64,000 bases of DNA from Symsagittifera roscoffensis (GCF_963678635.1 NC_087070.1:11566539-11630538); one strand, 5' to 3'; counted from the stretch's first letter, positions 9,480 to 22,326 are shown. Notes: generated by a model not told the origin, from the sequence alone. Numbers and translations are program-made.

Positions 9480-11435
9480 CTAAAGAAGCGCTAGTCGTTC
9501 GCATTTGTTCGTTTCTGGATTGTCAGAGAAACCAGTGGCAAAATGAAGGACACCCCACGGTTGACGCTGAGGGAGGGCTGTTTCGGCGCAACCTTTACCA
9601 GTGTTGTGGTCGTACAAACTTTGCTGAAGGTTTTCTGACTGGTCAGCAAATATGAGCGGTGGCTGCCACGTGCTGATCAGCAGAAACACGTAACCGTTGG
9701 CTGTTGAAGGCAGCTGGATCCGTCTTGCTCGAAACGGCGACAACTGAAATGCAGGCAATTGTACATGTTCCCTGTTGGCGGACGTTTCCGTCAGTCGTTG
9801 TATGTACTCGTCCCAGGGACTCTTTTGTTTCAATAGGGACTCTATTGCGTTAACAGTTGTCTCAGCATCGCCGATGAAAGTTATATCGCCCAGTTTCGTA
9901 ACTCTGCTGAACAGCACTTATATTTGTGGTCACTGTCATAACGCATACTCATTCTCGAGCAAGGAAATTTTAATTAGAAGTTGAGGTAGCTCACCGCCCA
10001 TAGACTTATGTATCGTCATTGCCACAAAATTTTTCACAGGATATTGCTTTCTGTGGCATGGTGTGCCAAAAAAAGAGTGGCTAAAGCCATCTCTATAGGT
10101 GGCAGTTGATTAGTATGGTAAGGAGCCAGCAGCACATTGATTGTATTGTCGTCATTTGCGGAAGACAAAACAGCCAATTGCCCTTGGCTAAACTGTTCAT
10201 CAGCATTATTCGACGTCATTCGTAGGAGAGCGCCGGGAAATAAAAAGAGGGTGCTGGGCTCCCATCAGTGCTGATCGAGGAACTTAGAGACTTTTGCACT
10301 GGCCCTGTCCCACAAACCGGCATTGCTACGGCGAACTTCATCTAGTACAGATACTTCATCAACGAGTGTGCCAGAAGCCCTTATCAGAGACACTTTGTTG
10401 AGAACAGCTTTACGTTCTGCGGAACGTTTACCGTAAACTCGTATAACAGTAGATGGCACATTCGTCTCATCACACACAAAATGGTAGAAGTTTCGGATCT
10501 TCAGTGTTGATGTCTGTAGTTGTTATTAACTTAAGGAAGTGGCGATCTTCATCGTTGTTCATTCGTATGCACTGACAAAAGTGATACAATTTTACTTCTG
10601 TTAGCATCCGAGGCGATATCCAAACCGAAGATCCTGAGGGTGGTGCACACTGATTTGGATCTCTGCTGGCCACGACAATAACTCCGCCAAAAGGGTAGCT
10701 GTTTTTTACATGTTGCAAGACTGCATCGTTGATTGCAATGTTTTCCGCTGAGATGAGTCCAATCTCGCAAAAGTTCCAAAAAATCAAGGCTCTCCAGAAA
10801 GGAGACTTTGTCTTGATTTTTATACAGTTTTTCCAGGATCATAGCTACTAGAGTCCCCAATGGTTTCGAATCAACTGGAAGTGCAAAAACATCATGAATA
10901 TGGGTTCCTCCCAATATTTGAGCCCTCTCATTGGCGAGACAGGTCACAAGGATGTTTAAGCCACGGCAAGCAGCATATAAGGTAGCGTGAGAAGCTATTG
11001 TTGTTTTTCCGGAACCAGGAAAGCCGATATAGAAACGAATTTTCTGATTATAGGGACAGTTACTTGCGTATCTGTCGACAACAGAAACAATATCCCTCAC
11101 TGCTGTCTTTTGCTCGTGTGTGTACTAAGTAAGATGACTCAAAGGCGTCCATGAAACAGGGTTATCTATGGAGGCATTAGCTATTTCGTCAATTGTAGGC
11201 AATTGAAGATTGCGTGCTGTGGAAAATAGTTCTTCAATGAGTCTTGACCGTGCATTATATTGACGTAGTTCCATTTCTTGTGTCCTTTCATTCTGCAGAT
11301 TGGTGTACAAACAGTGAGGAACGGAGATGGGTTGTACGTCTGTTTGCAAAATATTAAAGGCTTCAAAGCTAGCGAGAAAATTTTGGTCATGCGAGAGGTG
11401 TGATCCAGGCACAAACATCCCAAGTTCCACAATCT
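9480..11435 (-). pseudogene. Helitron Pif1-family DNA helicase region
   Basis: Read on the minus strand, a Walker A motif GFPGSGKTT lies at about 11005-11030. It is followed by a degenerate Walker B region (CEIGLISAEN, about 10740-10770), GGVIVVASRDPNQCAPPSG (about 10640-10700), GQLAVLSS, AMTIHKSMGGELPQL (about 9975-10010) and SRVTKLGDITFIGD (about 9870-9910). These correspond to SF1 helicase motifs I to VI of the Helitron Pif1-like domain, which would unwind DNA during rolling-circle transposition. The region is broken by an in-frame TAG at 11125-11127, another near 11431, and frame changes at about 10780 (in a T6/A6 run), 10490 and 9920-9970. The usual Walker B aspartate appears as cysteine. 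Confidence 0.85.
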
Positions 11436-12629
11436 ACTGCTTCGTTAAACGCAAGATATCCTCATCCGTGGGAGTAGATGAACTCAGAAGAGCTGCCGCA
11501 CGGTATGCTTGAACAAGGGAATTGCAACTGAACAAATCGAGCTCAGTGATGTAGGATCCCTTAATCAGAAGAAAATTGACCAGGAACCGTGTTGCATGCG
11601 GGGTGGAGCATTCGGGAAAACAACCACAGCTTCTGATTTGATGTTATCATCTACGTGACTTGCCGAAGAAACTTGCTTATCTTATCTCGCACATATGGCA
11701 GAACTTCGGCAATCCTAGCACAAAGTATTAAACGATTCAACAGCACAGGAACGTAGCATGACCTTTTGACCTACTGCGTTGTACCAGTGCTGGGTAAAGG
11801 GAACAGACTGTGTCGGATGACACCTAACCTTGAAGTGAAGAAAAAATGTGAAGTACGTTTCGATCGAAACAATCCACGTCAACTCGGGCGGCCGCACACC
11901 AAAAAGGCTAACTTTGTCGATGGAGAAAACACTCTGAAGACACTATTCAGCGACAATTTTTTGATTTTCAGTGAACTTGTAGTAGACTGATAAGTCACTG
12001 TTTTGTCTTGATGTAATAAAAGCAGTCACAGTGGCATCGCTGTTCTTGAATCGGCTGCTCTGTGTCTTTATGATCCCACCGCGGTGCTCTAAGGGAAGCG
12101 TGCATACGTGAATCGAGTCATACGATGTATGGACGTAGGGGAGCTCGAGAATTGTCCACAAACACTCACTGGGAGCAACAAGTCGAAAATGTTCCGAGGC
12201 CGCCGCGTCCTTCTCAGCAGCGAGTCGTGCTCCCGAGATCTTGATATTGGCCATTTTCTTAACACTGATAATAACGGTGGAATCAGTTGACCCACCTACA
12301 GTCACAGTTGCTCGCTCCTCCACTCCTGCTGCATATTTAGCGAGATATGCTGCTGACATGACTCTGTCACAAAGCAGACAATTCATATTCCCCCTGACCA
12401 TTGCAAAAAATTTTGCGTTAACGTGAGAAAACAATTCGCCGCCGTCATCGTCATAATTGAATGAGCCAGCAGAGGCTTCATTCATGGCTCGAAAGACAGT
12501 CTGATGGCCTGGAATTTTTTCTGCGAGGTCAAGTTTTTCCAACAGACGCCAGGCCTCTTGTGAGTGAGGACGAGCCGCTTCTTTAAAATTTGTTTCCTCA
12601 CAGGCTCGATAGACTTTGAAACGGCATAT
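11436..12629 (-). pseudogene. Helitron Rep C-terminal part with Y2 motif and linker
   Basis: The frame from 12542 to 11943 continues the Rep frame directly across an in-frame TGA at 12630-12632. It contains MNCLLCDRVMSAAYLAKY (about 12330-12400). The two tyrosines spaced Y-x3-Y are the expected catalytic pair of Helitron Rep proteins. Downstream, after in-frame TAG codons at 11943 and 11715 and a frame change, the block TRFLVNFLLIKGSYITELD (about 11530-11590) is the typical Rep-helicase linker. The copy is dead as a single polypeptide, but the conserved blocks remain easy to align by eye. Confidence 0.8.
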
Positions 12630-15600
12630 TCAGTCGTCTGTGGCTGCACGCTTCTTGTGACATCGGAAGTTACTTGATGCACAACTATGCGTTAGTAAAT
12701 GGGAAGCTTCCTTCAATAGATGCTCGAAATCTTTAAGATCTGCGAGAACTGAATGTGAACTATTCAGCTCTACATTGAGCTCATATAAAAGCCGTGTTGA
12801 AGAACCGCATATCTTTGTCTTCATTTCGATTGCGTGATTGCTTTCCTCTGTCCACAGCACAATGTGCAGATGAGGTGCCTTGCCTTTGGTTGTTTGGAAT
12901 TCATATCTTGCAAACATCCTTGTAACGGTTTCCAAAGGTTTTTCGGGAGAGAACTGAATGTACTGCAACAAAAAGTGGCTGCTTCGCTCCCACATCTGCA
13001 AGTAAAGTGACATGGCGCCTTCTTTAACGTTTCTCCTCTCGTCAGCCGGCATATGCTTTGTATGCTCCTGGATGATGTCAAATAATGGCTTCACTCCAAA
13101 CATGGCCGACTGTTTCAAAGTGAAAGTGAGCTGAATGGAGCTGTTTTTAGTTCGGAAAGCCGCACTGAGCTCATAAACAAGCCGTCGCCCATCTTCTTCT
13201 TCCAGCTTCACGCGCACTCTGTCATGGGAGAAATCTCCAACATTGGCCAACTCCGGCAGTCCTCGACTAATAACGAATCGCACTTCTTGATGATTCAGCT
13301 GGTGGTTGAGGTAGGTGTCAAAATAAAGAAGCAACATATGAGGATCGACGGATGTAAGCAGTGATCCATTGACCAACCTTGTTTGAATATGATCAATGAT
13401 TCCCGCGAAGTTGAAGGAGCTGTTGAATTTTTTGTCGCCAAGAAGTATCGATGGAAAAGCGCCAATTAGTGCATTACCCATGAACTTCAAGAACACGGAA
13501 GGACGAACCACGGCCTCTGGGTATCGAAGTACATTAGACGTTTGTGGCACAGACGCAACATATTTTTGGATTTGACGCCACTGACCGTTTGCAAAAGTAA
13601 TAGGACGGCGACAGCGGTGCAAGATGTTGCCGACACCATTACGCAACACACATGAACCAATTGCGCTCGATGATTTGCCCTTTGAAGACCACACAGGTTT
13701 TGCTCCACTATCGGTGTTGTCATTATACTCATTAATCTCTATTCCTGCAGCAGTTGGACCCTCGAAGTATGGGTTTTGTTCATCAAAAGGACAAATGTCA
13801 TCTGACGGGAAAGTTGTGATTGTAGTTTGAGCTGTTATGTTTGACGATATATCTGCTGTGGTGTAACGGGAAGTAGGCAACCGTTTACCAGGAATGGCTG
13901 ACAAGGAGGTTGGGTTGACTATAGATCGAAATTGTTTTCGGCAAACAGCAGTTTGACACTCGGGAAAGTGACATCGCCATGCTGATTTGTTTTTGCACGC
14001 GACGTCGAATTGACATATGAAATCATTTCCAGGACTATCTAGACAGAGAATGCTATTGTGATCAGAACAAGAGATGAAGTTTTGACCATTGATGGATTTA
14101 ATCAGATCGCTATTGGCAGATTGTACGATGTCAGTTTCAATACGTTCATAAAGAAGTGTTCGCCAGTCGTTATTCATCTGTTCAAATTGACTTTCTATGA
14201 AGCCGACAGGGGAAGAAGAGAAACTTTCAAATGAAATTCTGGACCATATATCGCAAAACTTGTTGCAAAAAAAAATTGTGTTCCTTATTTGAACAAAAAT
14301 TGAACGGAAATGAACTCCTCCAATAGACAGAATTAGCTGTGGTTGAGAACGCGCTGTGAACAAGTTAGCGGAAGCAGTTACATGAATGAAGTTGATGAAG
14401 GGCAAGTTCTGAGAAGGCACATCAATTTCAGAAGAATGGCGGACGTTGCTGATTTGAAATACACGAAAAGACATGTACATTTCCGTGAAATTATGAAACG
14501 TAAGGTGAGATTGAACATTTGACAGCTCTTGATGGTATCTCTTCTCCTTCACAGTAGGAAGCACTATGTGGCGTCGGAAGCACTTCAAAAGTCTGATGAG
14601 CAGGTCATGCGTGAGAGAAGGTGTTGTTAACAAGCTGTACATGAATATCACGTTGTTGCAACAGAAAAAAAATAAATAAGATGTTGCCAAATTAGGCGTT
14701 TTCACAAAAATTAGATGTTCAGGTTCGTTTCGTAACATCGGCTTACTACAAGGTAAAAACAGTCGACTTGACTCATTAATTAAAATTTGCTGAAGCAAAT
14801 TATTTTCCTTGCCTTCAAGTTGTAGATCAGCATGGCGTCTCATGGTCTCCATAAACTGCAAGGAGCATACATTTTCCAAAGGAATTGCATTTACACCCCA
14901 CTGCAGATCAGTGTTCTCATCCATTTTAGGCGATTTATTGACACGCTCCATGATTTGGTGAACGTACTTTTGTGACACCTTGCCCTCCAATGCCAAGTTG
15001 TTCAGCGTAGCAACGGCGTCAGGTCGATGTTGCAGATAGTGATTTTCGTGGGAACATTGGATGGCATTGTAATTATCAAACCGTCGCTCTTCTGTCAGAA
15101 AACATATAGAGGCTCCTTGATATGATCCTGAGAGTGGATACATCTTGTAAGAAGATGTTGATGAGTTCTCCGAGAAAGGTAGACAATGGTGAGATGCAAG
15201 GACAGCAGGTGCAAATTTATCGGATCCGGGAGAAAACAGTCGACAAAACGGACTTCGTGGGGGATGGATAATGTTCAAATATAGTTTATCTTTGTGACGA
15301 TGGCAGACAAGAACGGTCAGTTCAAACTGTTGGACAATAACCGATGCTTGAATAGACAGAGAGAAAAAGGTGTCGGGGATTTCGTAATCACTTCTTTTGG
15401 CGAGGAAATGTCGTTGTGCATCAGCGTCAAATGATTTGAAAATTGGATATAAAAGTTGCAAGTAATCCTTGAATGAAATTAATGAACACTTTTCAGGAAA
15501 GCTCCAACATTCAACAGGGCATTTCACACAAAGGAAAAAATGTTGATTCAACTTCTTCATCATGTCATCTCCCCGCCAAAAGAGTTGGAACGATGTAATA

Positions 15601-15758
15601 TCGTCGATTGCTGCTGTGGCATCTGCAAAAATTGAGGGAACTACTAAAGTCGCCGCCAACATAAAGCATCGATTTTGAAGCGCTGCTAAATGATACCAGG
15701 ACAGACGTAAGGTATCTGGTAAATGGTTCCAAATAGTAGCCGAGTACTGTTCGTCCAT
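12630..15758 (-). pseudogene. Helitron Rep protein, HUH endonuclease domain (1042 codons)
   Basis: This is the longest open frame of the element. The HUH metal-binding motif is visible as PHLHIVLW at about 12860-12885, preceded by FARYEFQTTKGKA. A cysteine/histidine-rich segment, CHFPECQTAVC at about 13945-13980, could be the zinc finger usually found N-terminal to the Rep domain. Upstream sequence is long and divergent. The Rep domain nicks DNA and covalently binds its 5' end through tyrosines that lie beyond the TGA at 12630. The first ATG is preceded by an acceptor-like TTTCTCAG, so the true start may lie in an upstream exon. Several conserved cysteines flank the TGA. Confidence 0.85.
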
Positions 15759-15937
15759 ACTGAGAAATTACCATATAACGCTGGGCCAGGCGTATTTGAA
15801 TAGAGATTTCGAAAGTTGAAACAAGTCGTGCTGTTTATTTTGAAACACGTTACAATGCATGCAGAGCAAAATGCTGATGCTATTGACTGGTTTTGACCCA
15901 AAACATCGCCGCTGAACAAACTGCATTGACACGGACG

Positions 15938-16186
15938 TCAACAAAATTGGAAATTGATGTGTAGAGCAACGGAAATAGCTGTGGCAGTAGTCATCGGTGG
16001 CTTTGACGTGGTGGAGGTAGTTGTATCTTCAGTAATAATGCCAGTTGCAACATGTTCAAGTAGCGATGATCGTTCATCATTCATTTGCTCTTCATTGTCG
16101 GCAACATGAACAATTGTTCGTCTTGTAAACCTTCCGTTGACACGAGGCATGTCAGTGCACAGTCTACGCTTCCTTCGCGGAGGCAT
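15938..16186 (-). CDS. Possible N-terminal exon of the Helitron protein
   Basis: The minus-strand frame starts MPPRRKRRLCTDMPRVN, a strongly basic sequence like a nuclear localisation signal, followed by an acidic stretch DNEEQMNDERSS and a threonine-rich tail. It lies about 180 bp upstream of the long Rep frame, in another reading frame. An acceptor-like site precedes the Rep ATG, so an intron is plausible. I base this on position and composition only. Confidence 0.35.
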   Translation of the reverse strand: MPPRRKRRLCTDMPRVNGRFTRRTIVHVADNEEQMNDERSSLLEHVATGIITEDTTTSTTSKPPMTTATAISVALHINFQFC

Positions 16187-17280
16187 TGGTATTTGACAAA
16201 AAAGCACCTGAAAAAGGAAATGAAAGTCAACATTGTATAATAAAGAAAAACGAAGATCATTTTCTGATTGAGGGGGATAGAGTAGAGCAATGAATAGACT
16301 TAGGTGTACAACTACTGAGATGGATGGCCGAAACACATTAGTTGTTAGTAATCAAAAACAAGGAATGGAAAGTGAGTGCAAACACAAGTTGACACCCAAA
16401 AATGTAGCAAATTTAGCTTGTATGCTGATTTGAACAGCCGCAGTGTGAGTATTTGCCATAATTCCAACAGGCCATTGAACTGTAAGATAAGAAAAAGTAA
16501 AAACTTGAAAAGTTAGCTTCCTCATTACTAGAACGAACACGGATATCGAAGTAATTGGAATTAAAAAGAACGTTGAAAACAGATGAAAACGGAAAAAGGA
16601 AAACAATCCTTACTGACAGTCATAGGAGAAACTAAGTTGGGCTGACGAGGAAGGTTATTATGTTTGTGAGTATAGCAGAAGTAAAAAGTATTAAACAGTA
16701 CGTTACAAAAACTCATATGAAACCAGAGAAGTATTTGAGCTATTACATTTGGAAACATTTTTTGAAAAAGTAAAACCGAGGAGTAAATGAAAAAAAACTG
16801 TCTTTTTTTCATAGAACGACTTTCCTGATACTTTCCTGCTACCTGGCAGTTGCAATTTCCAATTGCCAGCACCCACAAATAATTTAATTGTTTTTAAACG
16901 AGATTTCAAAAAAATTTCAAATCGATCAAAGCAAAAAAATGAAAAAATCAGTTTTATACCTCAATCGGAGGCTCAATTTGCAAACTGTGGTTTATTAATC
17001 AAAATTTTTTCCACTCCACTATGGTTGCTGCCTATCCGTTTGGTACAAAATCCAAGACAACAACATTGACCTGTTTCGACACAGAGGCAAAAAAGGGACA
17101 AATGGGAATAATTTTCCTCTAATCGTTATCTACCATCCAAATTTCGTACTCACAGCCTTCAGCTTGTAAAATAACCGATCCCAGCGAAGACCGCATGTCT
17201 TTATCTTTTTTATTTCAAAAGTTATGACAATTTTAGTTTTTCTTCATATATCACATGAAAAAAAATGATAAAATTTTTTC

Positions 17281-17352
17281 GTCTCCGCTGGTGCTCGAAC
17301 CAGCCACCCCACGCCTGGCAGTTCTATGCACATCCTCTAGACCATCAGACCG
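17281..17352 (-). repeat. tRNA-like sequence 7
   Basis: The minus strand contains GATGGTCTAGAGGATG (A box) and GCTGGTTCGAGCACCAGC, a B box in a fully paired T-arm. The acceptor arm is not convincing. It is the best-preserved T-arm among the tRNA-like sequences here, but I do not call a functional tRNA. Confidence 0.5.
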
Positions 17353-17437
17353 TTGCTTTAAACGAAAATAAAATGTTCATGGTTTAGCTCAATTACTTCC
17401 ATTTTTCCCAGAAAAAAGTGGGGTTTCTCCCAGGGAA

Positions 17438-17638
17438 ATGAATGGAAAAAGATTCGGAAAAAAATCGTCTGCTCTACTTCCCGAACAAGTCGCAATGGAA
17501 AAAACCCGAGGAAAAAAAAGCGGTACATTTGCGAGATCGCATTTTTTATCCGTCAAATGCATAACGTTAAACGCTCGCGGCTGCTCGCGCGCGCTCGTTT
17601 GGAAGGGTGGCGGACAACGCCAACCACCAAGTGTAAGT
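17438..17638 (+). other. Candidate first exon in a CpG-rich patch
   Basis: An ATG-initiated frame starting MNGKRFGKKSSALLP runs into a CpG-rich patch (CTCGCGGCTGCTCGCGCGCG) and meets a consensus donor, CCAAGT|GTAAGT, at 17638. The encoded peptide is basic and has no recognisable domain. It is on the same strand as, and upstream of, the transporter gene. Its phase (0) does not fit directly onto the first recognised exon (which needs two carried bases), so a missing exon would be required. This is speculative. Confidence 0.2.
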
Positions 17639-20204
17639 TTGCATTGTATTAGCTACTCCTATTGTGTATACTCGAAGCATGTTTATCTCGTTGCGGCTGA
17701 GCAGTTAAAGTATTTCTGGTTATTTCTTTCCAGAAACTGTTTGTTTCTAAGCCAGAAAAGAAATAGATCAATTCTGCACAAAAAATACGAGAAAACTAGG
17801 CTAGATAATCTACATAGATTTTCTATCTAGAAAAACAGCTTCCGTTTGGTACGGGTACTCTCTCCCCCAATAAAACAACAATGAGAATGCTCGTTCCGAT
17901 TTTGTTTCGCATTTTTCTAGCAATGATGAAACAATGGGAGCATTCGTCTTATTTGTACCTTAGTCGTCTGTTTTGATTTCATCGAATGTTTTTTTTCGAA
18001 TGTTTCGTTATCGCGGATTGTTTTGAATTTTTGGCGAAGGCAGTTCGGGTAGTAATTTCAAGTTCCGGTGGTCATTGAACCTCGGAAAAGAAACAAGTTT
18101 GAAATATTTAACCAGTTTTTGCTGAAAAAATTCGTTTTGTGATGCGTTTTATTTTGAATCAAACGCCGAAAATTAGCAGGTTACTTGCGCGTAACAAGCC
18201 CGTCACTAGTGAATGTATTTTTACAGGCTTAAAAATTTTATTTTGGATATGAAATATATTTCTGAAATGGGCTGTGAACTAAAAAACTACGCTTGAAGTT
18301 TTTAAGAATGGGCTATTTTAAATCTACGCTCAGATCTGATATAAAAATTCTTAAATGTTTTTCAAATCTAAAAAAAGTCTAAAAAAAAGTTTTTGAGTTA
18401 ATTTTTTGACTTGATATTTTTTTTCCTTGTTTATTTCAGATCTGAAGTACTCATAATGCTGACACGATATTGTTTTTTTTTGGGTTTTTAAGTACTTAAT
18501 ATTTTTCCATCTGAAACGGCTGTAAAAACTTTTGAACAAGTGAACAATCTTCCCCCTAAATGATTTAGTGGGGAGAGAGAGTTCACGTGGTTAAAAGAAA
18601 TAACTTTCAGTCAATCAGATTTGAGCATAGAACATGCAGACTTTACGTCTTGACTTTGCCGTTTAATTTTAGAGTGGAGATTATTCACATGGGCCAATAT
18701 TTTTATAGAGATCAGAAGAGTTTCAGGAATTGAACGATTGCATGTGAAAAACAAGGTTTGATAACTTCCTGAGTGATTTTAAAAAAAACTCAAAATCGTT
18801 GGACTAGAAGTTATATAGTGTCTAAAAACAATTGAATTATATAAAAAGCAATTACTTCGAAAATTCAAATGTTTTCTTGGAATCTGTATATCAGACCCAT
18901 TTAGTATGGAATGTAAAATTAATTTTGGAATTTTTTCTGAATGGGTCATTTCAGATCTGAAATTATGTTTTTATGTGTTTTTTTTTCAGATCTGACGATA
19001 TCTATTTCAGATGGGAAAAAAATTAAGATTTGACATAAAACATACGTCAGAAGTATTGAACTGAGATCTTTTTTAAACAATTTATTGGATATAAGCCGTT
19101 AGATCAGAAAACATTAAAATTTGGTCAGAAAAAAGTAGCTTGCATAAATTAGTTGACCAAGGAGTCCGGTTAATTGGGGTTTGCACTCAATCAAAAATAA
19201 CATTGGTTTTGACCTCAATTGTTTAAATGCAACTTATACCGGATTTTTAGAGCTTTTCGGGTAGAGTTCAATCGAGTAAATTAGGTGCGAAAGTTTTTGA
19301 AGGATTTACTTCGAGAAGAAGATTCGTCAACATAAGCTTCGAAAACGCAACCTGTAAATTGTTCCAAGTAAACTAACAATCAAAAAATTTTGTCCAATTT
19401 GAAACTACAATAAGTCTTAGTTTGTTTTGAGATATTTGGGTTAGTTATTTTGTCTATTCGTGTATTTAATGACTCAATTCAGTATGATGATACAAACAAC
19501 ATTGTACTAGTGATCAATTTCCAACCATGCAAGACTCTCCATTGCGAATTTACTCTCAGTTGCAAACTAAATTATCAGCACACCATTGGATTAACTTTTC
19601 ACTCACATTTTTCAGGTATGTTGAAAACGAAAAAGTTAAATCATAAGAAATTTTAAGTTAAAGTTAAGTTAATTGATCTTAAAAAAAAACGAGCAATTGT
19701 TCGGACAGAGATCCGTGTCTTATGTCGGGACTTGTAATGACTGTGATCCTCTCGCGACCAAAAGCTTCCGCTCGCGCTGAACTTAATTTTGTACAGAGCC
19801 GCAATATAAATCTCGCAAAACCGATTCATAGTTTCGTATGAAAGGCGCTACGTTTCGCAACGCAATAATTTCCAAACAAAATTCAAAAAAATATATAAGT
19901 CGTGCAAGTTCGCGACATATATCTTTTCGGTTTCGACAGCCGCGACATCACCCTCATTGAATAGCGACGGTCGCTACATAAATTGCGTATCTCGGCCAGG
20001 GTGACCTAATTAGAAAAACTATGCGGACGAAAACTAATTTGTTAGACAATTTGGATGTCTCAAAGTTCTCTGGCTGGCAAAAATACTTACCATACTGTTT
20101 CTTACTATGGAAAATTGATTATTATACAATTTTAAAACGTTTCCAAAAAAGTGGCATGAAAACTTTTTTCTATACTCAATTAATTTGCTCAAGTTTTGGG
20201 AACT

Positions 20205-20910
20205 GTAAACTCATTAAACTTTATGTTCTGTGTCGTTTTATGTTTTTTGATATTGGTTTTTTTTTGCAAACCATTTTGTTTTGAAATTGATAAGAATATG
20301 AATTTTTTTCTGCGCAAAAACTACAAACAAATGGTATCATCGCTTTCCTGGTAAAAAATAAAATTAAAAATGAGAAGCATTTTACACTTTTACAAAGAGG
20401 CCTATAACTTTCGGCCAACTTGGAGGTTTATTGACCACGAAATTCAAAATTCTCAAGTTTTTCACCAAGTTTTTTTACTATACTTTTACAGATTTTTTAT
20501 ATTTTGACGACAAAACACATTTCTGAAATTTTGAGTTTTTATGGAAAATGCTATTTATACTTTTGTTATCTATACATTTTGCATGATACGCGTTTTTTAA
20601 TTTAAATAAAGAAATCATTTTTTGGTGACCAGAAAGCTTCAACGTTGTTAACTAGACACAACTTTTTATTCAGTCCTTAAAAAATTCTCAAAGTTTTTTG
20701 TTGTTTGGAAAAATCCTGGGTTGCTGTAAGCTCATTAAACTTTTTATTCTGTGACTTCTTATGTTTTTTGATTTTGGTTTATTTTTCTTTGCAACCATTT
20801 TATTTTGAAATTGAAATCAATATGAAAAATTTTTTTCTGCGCAAAAACTATAAATAAATGGTATCATCGCTTACCCTGGTAAAAATTAAAATTTAAATGA
20901 GAAGCATTTA
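20205..20910 (+). repeat. Diverged direct repeat pair
   Basis: Segments at about 20205-20370 and 20730-20910 share CTCATTAAACTTT, TTATGTTTTTTGAT, TTTTTTTCTGCGCAAAAACT and AAATGGTATCATCGCTT in order. The second copy begins about 525 bp after the first. No coding sequence is visible. Confidence 0.7.
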
Positions 20911-22223
20911 ACACTTACAGATAATCATTGATAGACTATAACATATTTGAAGGTATATTGACAAAGAAATTCAAAATCATTAACAGTGATTTGTTGCTTG
21001 AAAAATCAAATTTGCTTTCAAAATTACTTCAAACTGGCTGACAGATCTTCTTACTTTATTCTATTTATCTATATTTTTTGCAACTTTCTGTATCTATTTT
21101 TCTATTTCTACTCGGAGTTAATTTTTTTGGGCTTTGAAAAAGCTCTAAGACGCATATTTTTCTACTTAAAAAAAAGGAGAGAACACCGAGTTCAAAAATT
21201 TTATAATAATTAACTCATAATGTCTCTTTCCTTTAAAGTAAAAGTTGAAACAAGCACAATAATTGTTCTAGTTGCCCTTCTTCAGTTGCGTTAAATTATT
21301 GTCCCGACCATTAAAAACGTGGAAAAACTTTGTATTTGGGTGTGTTTTAATTTTTTATGTTTTGTTCATGCAAAATCAGATACTACAATTATTCATGGGA
21401 TTCTTCAATCTGAATTGGAACGCCGAAGAGAAGTTTTTTAAGGTGTCAAAAAAAACTGGATTGAAACTTTTGAGATTTAGTCTAATTTCGAGCAAGTAAC
21501 CCGATCAAGCAACGTTTGTTAGATGAAAATTGGACATTAAGTTTCAAAACAATAGTTTTTTTTGGAAGCGGAAATCTTGAATTATAACTTCTTTTAGCGC
21601 TTCCTTGGCTATAAAAGTTTTCTTTAGGAACAAAAAAATTTTGTGCAAAAATACTGGCACATTTTTTATAAATTCATTTTTTGCCAATGTTCACGATTAT
21701 CTTTTTTATGATTCTGGCCGCAACATTCTGTGCTACTTGTAGAGCAACCGGCTATCCTTGTTTTTTTTTTAATTCCACTTAAAATCAGTTCCCACAAATA
21801 ATCAACGTAATTGCTCAAGTAATATACCATAATGCATTTTTTCAGTCGTAGTTCGAACGACATTAAAAATTATCAAAAAACTTCCCAAGTGTCGACAAAA
21901 CAACTGTTAAAATTTGTGAGGTTTTGTGTAATTTTGTGCTAATAAAACAAAAATAATAGACATAAAATAGGTCTTAAAAAGTTACACATAAGTTAAGTTG
22001 TAAAAAGTTAGTTTTCATTCAGTAAAGTTAGTTTTCGAAAAATTTTTAGCGCTATTTTGGGAACAAAAGTTCTGCCAAAAGTTTTTAAAAAGTTTTGGAA
22101 AATTTTGTCGATTTCATTTTATTTTGCTTTAATGTTTCTATATCTTCCCTGAGCAAAGTTTTGTAAGTTTGGCATTTTTCTGAACTTTTCTGGATTATTT
22201 TTCTCGACCATTTTTTAAAATAG

Positions 22224-22326
22224 TGTTGCGGCCGTGACCTCGGTGTGGAAGACGTTGGCCAATGTGAAGCCCTCTCTGGTGGAAGAATGGACCCAACTGC
22301 CCCAGGACAACATCAGACCCTCTAGT
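22224..22326 (+). CDS. SLC37-like gene, first recognised exon
   Basis: The exon follows the acceptor TTTTTTAAAATAG and ends at CCCTCTAGT|GTTAGT, phase 0. It encodes SVWKTLANVKPSLVEEW. By comparison with SLC37 proteins this is the end of TM1 and the following R-KP-S-V loop. It needs two bases from an upstream exon that I did not find. Confidence 0.7.

Larger units (their letters stand above)
7500..16190 (-). mobile_element. Decayed autonomous Helitron
   Basis: The minus strand encodes, in order, a basic N-terminal segment, a HUH/Y2 Rep region, a Pif1-type helicase region, a 73-bp minisatellite and an accessory ORF. Rep fused to helicase is the hallmark of Helitrons. The frame is broken by several stops and single-base shifts, so the copy cannot be expressed as one protein. 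I could not place the termini (5' TC, 3' hairpin plus CTRR), so the outer limits are those of the coding remains. Confidence 0.85.
16191..22223. other. AT-rich, mostly unannotatable stretch
   Basis: No confident gene is visible. Contents I can name are a tRNA-like sequence near 17281, a CpG-rich island with a candidate exon near 17560-17640, a second CpG-richer patch at 19740-20000 with repeated TCGCGAC-type words, and a diverged direct repeat at 20205-20370 and 20730-20910. It probably includes the 5' flank or first introns of the SLC37-like gene. Confidence 0.5.

Noticed and set aside
16352-16909. Phenylalanine-rich minus-strand ORFs
   Set aside because: The composition is that of translated AT-rich DNA, with no domain and no splice context.
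3836-17352. Functional tRNA genes
   Set aside because: A and B boxes are visible, but I could not pair the acceptor stems of any of them.
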